DNA from: Sphingobacterium oryzagri
GTDB lineage: Bacteria > Bacteroidota > Bacteroidia > Sphingobacteriales > Sphingobacteriaceae
Assembly: GCF_028736175.1 (NCBI RefSeq)
Contig: NZ_CP117880.1
Span: 4,650,001 to 4,714,000 of the forward strand
Direction: 5' to 3'
Length of the DNA stretch: 64,000 bases
The notes below the pieces were generated by a model. The model saw only the letters and a program-made list of their open reading frames with translations, was not told the DNA's origin and made no database searches. Positions 27,006-35,315 of the stretch are shown piece by piece (the stretch's first letter is position 1; every line of letters begins with the position of its first letter). The translations under genes and the position numbers were made by a program.

Positions 27006-28958
27006 ATGAACTGGATAAAACAGCTTCTTTTTAGTTTAGTTACTTGCTGCTTATTTTCGTTGGCTAACGCACAGCAAGCGACCATCAGCAGCCCGGACGA
27101 GCATCTGCGGGTAAATCTCCATCTGGATAAAGGAAAACTAAGCTATGATGTATGGTTAGATGGCAAGCAGCTGCTAGAAAAATCGCCATTAGGCATACTC
27201 GCTACGCACGCAGATTTGTCCAGCGACTTAACATGGATCGACCAAAAGGCCACAACAATCAATGAGCGCTATGCAGAGCCGAAGATAAAAATAAGCCAAG
27301 TAAACTATGTCGCCAATCAGCTGATCTCCACCTTTCAAAACAGAGAAAAACAACAACTGACGGTGATATTTAATGTCAGCAACAACAATATTGCTTTTCG
27401 CTATCATATTCCGCAGGTGGGGGAACCGGCCAATCTTATTATCCAAAAAGAGCTCAGTGGTTATAAATTTCCTGCCATCAGCAGCACTTTTTTAACGCCG
27501 CAAGCCAGTCCCATGATTGGCTGGATGAAAACCAAACCGAGTTACGAAGAAGAGTACATTCCTGATGGATTGCTCGGCGCACCATCCAAGTATGGTGTTG
27601 GCTTTACTTTCCCGGCACTTTTCCATGTTGGCGATCGTGGTTGGGTCTTACTCTCCGAAACCGGTGTCGATGGTTCATACTGCGGTTCTAAATTGAGCGA
27701 AGGTAGCAAAGATGGTTTATACAGTTTAGCTTTTCCGGAAGCTGGTGAAAACAATGGCATCGGTCGTGCCAACCCGACGATAGCATTGCCTGGCTACACG
27801 CCTTGGCGCACCATTACGGTGGGTAGCGACCTGAAGCCCATCGTAGAAACCACTATCGCATTTGATCTTGTGCAGCCACAATACGAAGCATCTACAAAAT
27901 ACAGCTTTGGTCGGGCTACATGGAGCTGGCTTGAATGGCAAGATGGCAGCATCAATATCGACGACCAGAAAAAATTTGTCGACCTTTCTGCAGCTATGGG
28001 CTACGAATTTACATTGGTTGACAATTGGTGGGATACGAAGATTAGCCATGCACAAATTGAGCAATTAGCAGCTTATGCGCGCAGCAAAAAAGTGGGTTTA
28101 TGCCTGTGGTACAATTCCAATGGTTTTTGGAATGATGCACCACAAGGGCCTAAAAACAAAATGAACAATGCTATAAGCCGCAAAAAGGAAATGGCCTGGA
28201 TGCAAAAAATAGGTATAAAAGGCATTAAAGTCGATTTCTTCGGCGGCGACAAGCAAGAAACCATGAAGCTTTACGAAGAAATTCTTTCCGATGCCAACGA
28301 TCACGGACTTGTCGTTATTTTTCATGGCTGCACGTTACCACGCGGTTGGGAGCGCATGTATCCTAATTTCGTGGGCAGTGAGGCCGTGCTTGCTTCCGAA
28401 AACCTCATCTTTACGCAACATGCCAATGATACCGAAGCATTTAATGCCAGCTTACACCCGTTTATCCGCAACACTGTTGCTTCGATGGATTTCGGTCCGG
28501 TATTGCTCAACAAACGCCACAACCGTGAAAATAATGGCGGCACCACCCGCATGACCACAGAGACCTTTCAGGCAGCCACGTCGGTTTTGTTTCAAACACC
28601 GGTTCAGAATTTTGGCATCACGCCCAATAACCTGACCGATGCACCAGCACACCTGATCGAATTTATGAAAGAGGTGCCTACCACCTGGGATGAAACCGTA
28701 TTTCTGGACGGCTATCCTGGAAAATACGTTGTTCTAGCACGCCGACACCAAGATACTTGGTATGTCGTGGGTATCAATGCCGAGAAACAGGAAAAAGCAC
28801 TGCGCATCGCCTTGCCCATGTTGAAAAATAAAACGTTAAAGGTTTATGGTGATGATAAAGCGCGCGTAGCACAGTTCTCCAACATTTCACTACCGAAAGA
28901 CAAACACATCGAACTGCGTATTCCTAGCGGCGGTGCCAGTATCATCATCGGCCAGTAA
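27006..28958 (+). CDS. GH97 alpha-glycosidase (SusB family), retaining-type active site
   Basis: 650 residues with signal peptide (MNWIKQLLFSLVTCC... cleaved after SLANA). An N-terminal beta-super-sandwich (about 25-280, ISSPDEHLRVNLHLDKGK) is followed by the catalytic barrel (about 290-560: FTLVDNWWDTK, GLCLWYNSNG, GIKGIKVDFFGG) and a C-terminal beta domain. D410 in KVDFF occupies the place of the nucleophilic Asp of retaining GH97 enzymes (alpha-galactosidase type). The starch-type SusB glucosidases lack it and invert. So alpha-galactosidase or beta-L-arabinopyranosidase activity is more likely than alpha-glucosidase. Only 19 nt separate it from the HTCS gene; they form one operon. Confidence 0.85.
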   Translation: MNWIKQLLFSLVTCCLFSLANAQQATISSPDEHLRVNLHLDKGKLSYDVWLDGKQLLEKSPLGILATHADLSSDLTWIDQKATTINERYAEPKIKISQVNYVANQLISTFQNREKQQLTVIFNVSNNNIAFRYHIPQVGEPANLIIQKELSGYKFPAISSTFLTPQASPMIGWMKTKPSYEEEYIPDGLLGAPSKYGVGFTFPALFHVGDRGWVLLSETGVDGSYCGSKLSEGSKDGLYSLAFPEAGENNGIGRANPTIALPGYTPWRTITVGSDLKPIVETTIAFDLVQPQYEASTKYSFGRATWSWLEWQDGSINIDDQKKFVDLSAAMGYEFTLVDNWWDTKISHAQIEQLAAYARSKKVGLCLWYNSNGFWNDAPQGPKNKMNNAISRKKEMAWMQKIGIKGIKVDFFGGDKQETMKLYEEILSDANDHGLVVIFHGCTLPRGWERMYPNFVGSEAVLASENLIFTQHANDTEAFNASLHPFIRNTVASMDFGPVLLNKRHNRENNGGTTRMTTETFQAATSVLFQTPVQNFGITPNNLTDAPAHLIEFMKEVPTTWDETVFLDGYPGKYVVLARRHQDTWYVVGINAEKQEKALRIALPMLKNKTLKVYGDDKARVAQFSNISLPKDKHIELRIPSGGASIIIGQ

Positions 28959-28977
28959 AGTTGTTTTTCACAAATAG

Positions 28978-31900
28978 ATGGATAGCATCATGAGGGTTTG
29001 GAGGGTTTGGCTGCTTTGTTTGGGTTTGCTATATGGTGTTACTTTATTGGCACAAAACAACAAAGCAACCTTTTTATCGTTACAGGAAGGGCTGTCTAAC
29101 CAGCAGGTGCTCGACATTGCGCATGATGATGATGGTTTTGTCTGGATCGCCACAGAGCTCGGTCTCAATCGTTTCGCCAGTAACTCCTTCGTGACGTATT
29201 ACAAAGGCGAGCAAGCCGATGGCCATTCCATTAACAGCAATGAAATCAACACACTTCTGTATGATCGTGGCCAGCTATACATTGGCACACGGGCTAACGG
29301 ACTAAATGTGCTGGATGTCAAACAAAACAAATTCAGCTATTACCAACACGATCCAAAAGACCGTAACTCGATCGCTACAAACGACATTACCGATATTATT
29401 AAAAATCGCGATGGCAAGCTGTGGTTAGCGACTTACCATCAAGGTTTGCAGCTTTTTGATCCGGTTAAGCAATCATTTGTCAGCTACAACAAAAAGAAAC
29501 TTCCTGCCCTGCCCGAAAATAGCATTTGGGCTTTAGCCGAAGATGCACAAGGTTTGGTATACATCGGGCATGTAAACAAAGGCTTAACCATTTTTAACCC
29601 GCAAAACCTGGATATACAACATTTGGATGGGCCAATGGCAGGCCTGCCTGATCCGGAAATTAAAGCATTGTTTTGTGATCAGGATAATAACATCTGGATC
29701 GGCACCCGAAAAGGGCTTGCCGTTTACCACCCGAAAACCAAACGTATACAACACATACCTTTAGCTGCGCAAAGCAAAAACCACCGCGAACCTTTTATTT
29801 ATTCGATCACGGCGGTAGATGATGCACTGTATATTGGTGCCGAGTCGGCACAGGTATTTGTCGTGCGCAGCAGGCACAATGTGCTCACCCAACAGCAAGA
29901 CGTGCAGCACATCCACGTTGTCGATCTGGATCGTGGACGCAATGCCTCCGTTCAAGACATCGCGCCCGATCGTTTTGGCAATATCTGGATGGCAATTTAC
30001 GATGGTGGAATCGGCTTTATCAGTCATTTAAAACCATTTTTTAGCATTTTCCCGGCTAAAGATAATCCGCAGCGCCACGATTTGGCTACCGTGAGCGGCA
30101 TCTTTGAAGATCGTGATAAAAAACTCTGGCTTGCTACCGAAGGACACGGTGTTGTACAGCTTGATGCCGAGCGAACGGAACAACTTGTTCCACCGGGCGG
30201 AGCAACAGACGACTTTCTGCTGAGCGCTTTTCAAGATAGTCATCAAAAAAAATGGTTTGGTATGCGCAAAGGTGGTGTGACCTTTTTTGATCCGCAGACA
30301 AAGCGTTGGCAGGAGATCGACCTGGGCGAGCACGTCACCGAGGTTCGCGCCATTATGGAAGACAGCAAAGGCTGCATCTGGTTCGCTGCTCAGCAAGGCC
30401 TCTACGGCTTCGATCCGAAAACTGGAAAAGTCGAAAAGTTATTGATCAACCAACCGATGCTGGGTGACTATGCGCCACGCACAGTGATCGAAGATAGTAA
30501 AGGCCGTATCTGGGTAGGCACCTATGGACAAGGCTTATACGTTTACAATGCCGCTGATCGCCGTCTGTTAAAGCGTTTTTCGACCGAAAACAGCCTGCCC
30601 AACAATTCGGTAAACTATCTGTATCGCGATCGGAACAACAATATGTGGATCGCGACCAATGAAGGCCTGGTCTTTCAAAGCGTAAATAAAGAGTTAGGCG
30701 AAATGGAGACAATCGTACCGCCAACCAGCAGCTCCTGGCAACATATCAACGCGATAGCGGAAGATAGCAACGGTAACATCTGGTGCTCCAGCAAGACGGG
30801 CTTATTGCGTTATCTTCCGGAAGACAAACGTTTTTTAAGTTACGACGAGGCATTTGGTCTTCCTCTTGGTGGTTTTATAAACAATAGCGTAGGTCGGGAT
30901 AGCCAAGGCCGCTTGTATTTCGGCATGCATACGGGCGTATGCTTTTTTGAGCCGACAGCCATCCCGCTAAAGCTTAAGCTTTCGCCAATTCGTATAAGCC
31001 GCTTTACGGTTTTTCACAGCGGCGAATCATTAACACAGCCTGACCGATATATGTCCGCAACACGCCAGATCAAGCTTCGCCATGATGAAAACAGCTTCCG
31101 CATTGAGCTAGCCGTCATGGACTATGCATTAAATGATCTTGTCGAATTTAGTTATAAACTCGAAGGCCGCAGCGACGATTGGATCTTTTTAGGCAGCGAA
31201 AAAAACCTGGACTTTCGCAATATTCCGTATGGTGAATACAATCTATGTATACGCATGCGCCTGCGCAACGATAGCTGGTCTAACGACTACCAGCGACTAT
31301 CTATCACAATCGCAGCGCCGTATTATCTAGGCAACACCGCCATTCTACTCTATATACTTTTGGGAATCAGCATCATCAGTATATTGATTTTTTTCTACAG
31401 CAGAAAGATCAAAGCTGAGGCCGAGCTACGTGTTAAGGAACTGCAACTGGCACATGACGAAAAGCTGCACAGCGAGCGGCTCAATTTCTACACCAATATC
31501 ACACATGAACTGCGCACGCCGTTGACGTTAATCCTTGGTCCGCTAGATGATCTTTTGCAGGAAAACCAACTCGCGAGCAAGCAGCGTGGCCTGCTGCAGG
31601 TCGTTCAGAAAAGTGCCAATCGGCTTTTTAATCTCGTCAATCAGTTGCTCGAATTTCGCAAGGTGGAATCGCAATACAAAACGCTGGATTTGAGTGCCGG
31701 GTTTCTTGGTGAAATGCTGCGTGATCTTGTGCAACGTTATGCCGAACTCAATACCAACCCGGATCTTTGCATTTATGCAGATATTCCGCAGCCCGCCGTC
31801 AAAACCACGTTTGATGGTGAAATCATCCAGCTCATTATCGATAATTTGATGAGCAACGCGATCAAACATACAAAAAAAGGGCATATTATCGTGCGCCTGC

Positions 31901-33009
31901 GCTACGCTCAGGACAGCCTGAGCACCTGCGCACTCATTGAGGTCGAAGATTCCGGCTGCGGCGTTGCCGCCGATCATCTGGATAAGATTTTTGATAAATT
32001 TTACCAAGTTCCGCGTACCGCGGCACAAGGCACCGGCGTTGGACTAGCTTTAGTAAAAGAACTCGTGGCCATTCATCAGGGCAGCTTGAGCGTGAGCAGT
32101 ACGATGGATCAAGGCACCACGTTTTGTTTGCGATTGCTGACAAATGCGGTAGAGCAGCCTGTAGAAAAAATAAGCGTGCAGCCGCTGGAAAGCGAGCAAC
32201 AGGCCCAATCGCCGCATACGCAACGGCCACTGCTGCTGCTCGTTGAAGATGACGTCGATCTGCGATCTTATTTAGTTGCTCTATTACGTGCGCAGTACGA
32301 TGTTATGAGTGCCGAAAACGGCGAAGCTGGCTTTAGCCAAGCAAAAAACCATATCCCTGATTTAGTTATCAGTGATATTATGATGCCCGACATGGATGGT
32401 TTCGGGTTATTAGCCCGGTTAAAGCAAGAGCGGGAAACGAGCCATATTCCGTTTATCTTTCTGACGGCAAAAGATACCGAGCTAGACCGGCAAAGAGGTT
32501 ATGAACTGGGCGTAGATTCTTACCTCCAAAAACCTGTCAGCGGAAAGCTGCTGCAACATCGCATAGACAACCTACTTGCTAAGCGAAAAACACTTTACCA
32601 AGAGGTTTTACAACAGCTAACGACAGCAAAAGATGCTCCGGCCATCTCGCTCGAATCCGCAAACGAACAAAGCTGGCGAGAAAATGCTTTCGTGCAAGAT
32701 TTTGTGAACATTGTCGAAGCGCATATTGAAGATGAAGTGCTGGATGCCAGCACGCTGGCCGAGCGCATGCACATGAGTCAATCTACACTTTATCGGAAAC
32801 TGAAAGGCATAACGGGTAAAAACATTAACCAGCTCGTGCGCAAGGTACGTATCCATAAAGCCGCTGAGCTGCTTCGGTCTGGCAAATACAACATCACCGA
32901 AGTATCGTTTATGGTCGGCATCAACAGCGCCGTATACTTTCGCCAATGTTTCAAAGAAGAGTTTGGGCAATTGCCATCCGAGTACCAGAAAAGCCAAACG
33001 CCTCGATAA
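28978..33009 (+). CDS. Hybrid two-component system sensor/regulator (HTCS)
   Basis: 1343 residues combining a whole two-component system. After the signal peptide come two seven-bladed propellers built from repeated GFVWIATELGLNRF-like units (about 30-690), then a Y_Y_Y domain (about 700-775) and one membrane helix (about 786-808). The cytoplasmic part has a HisKA domain with H843 in THELRTPL, an ATPase domain (N, G boxes; GTGVGLALVKELV), a receiver domain with D1133 in SDIMMPDMDG, and an AraC-type DNA-binding domain (about 1235-1340). HTCS proteins bind an oligosaccharide in the periplasm and activate the adjacent locus. Its place behind GH97 and beside susC/susD/GH43/GH2 makes those genes the targets. 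Confidence 0.93.
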   Translation: MDSIMRVWRVWLLCLGLLYGVTLLAQNNKATFLSLQEGLSNQQVLDIAHDDDGFVWIATELGLNRFASNSFVTYYKGEQADGHSINSNEINTLLYDRGQLYIGTRANGLNVLDVKQNKFSYYQHDPKDRNSIATNDITDIIKNRDGKLWLATYHQGLQLFDPVKQSFVSYNKKKLPALPENSIWALAEDAQGLVYIGHVNKGLTIFNPQNLDIQHLDGPMAGLPDPEIKALFCDQDNNIWIGTRKGLAVYHPKTKRIQHIPLAAQSKNHREPFIYSITAVDDALYIGAESAQVFVVRSRHNVLTQQQDVQHIHVVDLDRGRNASVQDIAPDRFGNIWMAIYDGGIGFISHLKPFFSIFPAKDNPQRHDLATVSGIFEDRDKKLWLATEGHGVVQLDAERTEQLVPPGGATDDFLLSAFQDSHQKKWFGMRKGGVTFFDPQTKRWQEIDLGEHVTEVRAIMEDSKGCIWFAAQQGLYGFDPKTGKVEKLLINQPMLGDYAPRTVIEDSKGRIWVGTYGQGLYVYNAADRRLLKRFSTENSLPNNSVNYLYRDRNNNMWIATNEGLVFQSVNKELGEMETIVPPTSSSWQHINAIAEDSNGNIWCSSKTGLLRYLPEDKRFLSYDEAFGLPLGGFINNSVGRDSQGRLYFGMHTGVCFFEPTAIPLKLKLSPIRISRFTVFHSGESLTQPDRYMSATRQIKLRHDENSFRIELAVMDYALNDLVEFSYKLEGRSDDWIFLGSEKNLDFRNIPYGEYNLCIRMRLRNDSWSNDYQRLSITIAAPYYLGNTAILLYILLGISIISILIFFYSRKIKAEAELRVKELQLAHDEKLHSERLNFYTNITHELRTPLTLILGPLDDLLQENQLASKQRGLLQVVQKSANRLFNLVNQLLEFRKVESQYKTLDLSAGFLGEMLRDLVQRYAELNTNPDLCIYADIPQPAVKTTFDGEIIQLIIDNLMSNAIKHTKKGHIIVRLRYAQDSLSTCALIEVEDSGCGVAADHLDKIFDKFYQVPRTAAQGTGVGLALVKELVAIHQGSLSVSSTMDQGTTFCLRLLTNAVEQPVEKISVQPLESEQQAQSPHTQRPLLLLVEDDVDLRSYLVALLRAQYDVMSAENGEAGFSQAKNHIPDLVISDIMMPDMDGFGLLARLKQERETSHIPFIFLTAKDTELDRQRGYELGVDSYLQKPVSGKLLQHRIDNLLAKRKTLYQEVLQQLTTAKDAPAISLESANEQSWRENAFVQDFVNIVEAHIEDEVLDASTLAERMHMSQSTLYRKLKGITGKNINQLVRKVRIHKAAELLRSGKYNITEVSFMVGINSAVYFRQCFKEEFGQLPSEYQKSQTPR

Positions 33010-33027
33010 ACGAACGGAGCAAACCCC

Positions 33028-34140
33028 TTATTTAAGACGGGTGTTTTTTAAATTTCGAACAAGCTTATCTATCGTTGTGCTATCAAATTGCAACTTATCG
33101 TTCCGCGCCCCTCGCTCGAGCACAGCGATTACCTGATCAATGTAGCTGTTAAACGATTCTTCAAACGCGCTTTGATCCAACACAAGGTCGGGCGAAGTAT
33201 TGATCAAGCGAATAGTGCGGGAGACGGCGGGCGCCTCGTTTATCCGTTTAAAATCTGCCAAACCCAACTTCTGTTTGTTCGCGTATTGAAACAATGCACT
33301 GATCGTTTGTTGCGGATTGCTGTTGTTGCCAGGCGGCAGCGACGCCAACAAGCGATCTTCGTACTTTAACAAAGCTTTGTCGAACACGGCAAGCTCGCGT
33401 CGATAACCGAGTAGTTGCTCTTTAAAACCAGCCGTCGTCTGATCGAGTGCATAGTAAAAATCGGTATAGGGTTTAATACTGCCCAGAAAATCGCGCAGAT
33501 CTTGATCTTTAATAGCATTTTCATTAAAAGACACGGCTTGGTCATACACACTTTTTACCAATGAACTGATGGGGTTAGACTCTACGATAGTGCCGACCAG
33601 TGGAATACTCACCACCCGTTTTATCGTCTCTGAAAATTTACTTTTGACATTACCTTTTAAGTTACGACTTAAGATGGCTTCCGAATTATCCAACAATACT
33701 TTGGAAAAGCTCGTCCCAAGCTCCACATTGGTCGGGTTATTTAACTGACTGATCAATGTACCCGCAAACGTAACGTCCAACAATCTGTTGTAATTACGCA
33801 CCTGTTGCTTGACGAGGGCAATATCTTGAAAAGCTTTTGTCAAGATTTCATGGTTATTTTCGTAAAGCTGCCGCTGCTCTTCCAACGATAGTTGCTGCGA
33901 CTCCGAAAACAATTGGCGGATACTGTCGTTCGCGCGTATTAATTTTTCCGACTGATTCTTCAGCAGCTCGTATGCACTGTTGAGCGACTCCAACTGTTTA
34001 TGGGTTTGCTCCACCTGCTGTTGCGTTTGCTGCATAGCCGACAACGCCGTCTTATTGCTGTCTAAACTTACCTGCGCAATGGCAGCAAAATTTACACCTA
34101 GTAAAAGTAAAAATAGCGATAGATAAAGTTTCATTGGCAA
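33028..34140 (-). CDS. Secreted coiled-coil protein of unknown function
   Basis: 370 residues (an ATG two codons in, at 34134, fits equally well). A clear signal peptide is cleaved after FAAIAQ. Residues 30-130 are rich in Gln, Leu, Ser and Glu in heptad-like order (MQQTQQQVEQTHKQLESLNSA), so a coiled coil is likely. The rest is mostly helical, with a hydrophobic stretch near 175-195 (IPLVGTIVESNPISSLVKSV). I do not recognise a family or catalytic motif. It has its own unit, convergent with the HTCS gene, with only 18 nt between the stops. Probably periplasmic; a structural or trafficking role is guesswork. Confidence 0.75.
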   Translation of the reverse strand: MPMKLYLSLFLLLLGVNFAAIAQVSLDSNKTALSAMQQTQQQVEQTHKQLESLNSAYELLKNQSEKLIRANDSIRQLFSESQQLSLEEQRQLYENNHEILTKAFQDIALVKQQVRNYNRLLDVTFAGTLISQLNNPTNVELGTSFSKVLLDNSEAILSRNLKGNVKSKFSETIKRVVSIPLVGTIVESNPISSLVKSVYDQAVSFNENAIKDQDLRDFLGSIKPYTDFYYALDQTTAGFKEQLLGYRRELAVFDKALLKYEDRLLASLPPGNNSNPQQTISALFQYANKQKLGLADFKRINEAPAVSRTIRLINTSPDLVLDQSAFEESFNSYIDQVIAVLERGARNDKLQFDSTTIDKLVRNLKNTRLK

Positions 34141-34322
34141 TCTTCGTTAACATAGAAATAAAGGTGGTAAACCTCGACCGTAGTATGCTTCACTTGGTTA
34201 ATTTACACGAATGTAATAAAAACTTATCATAGGAAGCTACACTAAAAACCTATTTTACCAGTAAATAGTTTTTAGTGATCCACGGATATTCTAATGAGAA
34301 GAAAAAAACCTAGCGCATAAAC

Positions 34323-34955
34323 TTAAGCGATCTCGCGCTCAATAATACGACGTAATGCGGTCGTTACGCGCTCCTGATCTTCTTTTTTGGTCATATTCAA
34401 GCCGATAAAAGACGAAGTTTCGCAGTCGTGGATGGACAAATAGAGCATACCAGATACCACAACGGCTAGTAGTGAAGCAAACGCATCCGATTCCTTTCCG
34501 GCATGTTTAGGCAGCACATCTTCCAAGAGCATATTGAAATGCTGCTCATACATACCCATCAGCGATTTCACATTTTTGTTGCGCTTTTCAACGATCGCCC
34601 AGTGCAACATTTTTTTTAGCACTTCATCTTTTCGTAAAGTGTCTAAATGGTCTAACACGGATTGAAGTCGATCTTCCGTATTTTTTGCTTTCGCATGGCT
34701 GGCTTCATCCAAAAATTGCTGGCGCGTAATTTCCAACTTTCGACTTAAAAAATTTTCCAGCAAATTATCAAAACTACCGAAATAAAGGTAAACCAGTTTG
34801 GGGTTTAGTCCGGATTTTTTACAAATCATACTGATAGAAAGACCGGCGTAAGTTTCTTCACCTAGTATCTGCCCGATTGTATCAAGCAAGCGTGTTTTCG
34901 TTCGTTCTTTGTTTCTAATTGGCCCCGCGACCTCTTTTCGTTTTTTGGTTTGCAT
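34323..34955 (-). CDS. TetR-family transcriptional regulator
   Basis: 210 residues. The N-terminal TetR helix-turn-helix (about 18-65) reads TRLLDTIGQILGEETYAGLSISMICKKSGLNPKLVYLYFGSFDNL in outline, with the usual YxYF ending. A helical ligand/dimer domain follows. It is divergent from the sensor kinase operon at 35.3 kb, with a 360-nt gap between them, so it may control that operon or itself. No efflux gene is adjacent, and the ligand is unknown. Confidence 0.85.
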   Translation of the reverse strand: MQTKKRKEVAGPIRNKERTKTRLLDTIGQILGEETYAGLSISMICKKSGLNPKLVYLYFGSFDNLLENFLSRKLEITRQQFLDEASHAKAKNTEDRLQSVLDHLDTLRKDEVLKKMLHWAIVEKRNKNVKSLMGMYEQHFNMLLEDVLPKHAGKESDAFASLLAVVVSGMLYLSIHDCETSSFIGLNMTKKEDQERVTTALRRIIEREIA

Positions 34956-35154
34956 AACTCTTATTTTTAGTTAACCAAGATTTTAATAATCGGTTTTTAT
35001 TTACACAAACAAATATAAAAATAAAATATAATAAATCAAAAAACAATTTATATCGCAAAAGTATTCCATTATTATCAAGAGAAACAATCTAACCCCCTTA
35101 TTATTAAACCACACAAAACATCATTTAGACTACTTTTAATCTACCGATATTGAT

Positions 35155-35162
35155 TATATTTG
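35155..35162 (+). promoter_or_regulatory. TATATTTG -7 box before sensor kinase operon
   Basis: An exact TAnnTTTG match about 155 nt upstream of the kinase ATG, in the otherwise very AT-rich 34956-35315 gap. A matching -33 element is not clear. Confidence 0.45.
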
Positions 35163-35182
35163 AATTTGACATTCAATCTATT

Positions 35183-35210
35183 TTGCCTGAGGAAGCTTGG
35201 CTTCAGGCAA
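35183..35210 (+). other. Hairpin in the 5' leader of the kinase operon
   Basis: An 8-bp inverted repeat TTGCCTGA/TCAGGCAA with a 12-nt loop; an alternative fold adds GAAGC/GCTTC inside. It falls about 20 nt after the -7 box and 105 nt before the start codon, with no T tract. It is more likely a leader structure or regulator site than a terminator. Confidence 0.5.
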
Positions 35211-35315
35211 TGCCTTTACATTACACTATTGCTTTTAGGAATATGGACCTAGAAATCTAAACCTAAAAACTGCAGATTGCTATGGTCAAAGCTAACAAAC
35301 GGCAAAAGTTGCACG

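Noticed and set aside
31543..32028. 161-codon minus-strand frame opposite the HTCS kinase domain
   Set aside because: Antisense shadow of a well-conserved HisKA/ATPase region.
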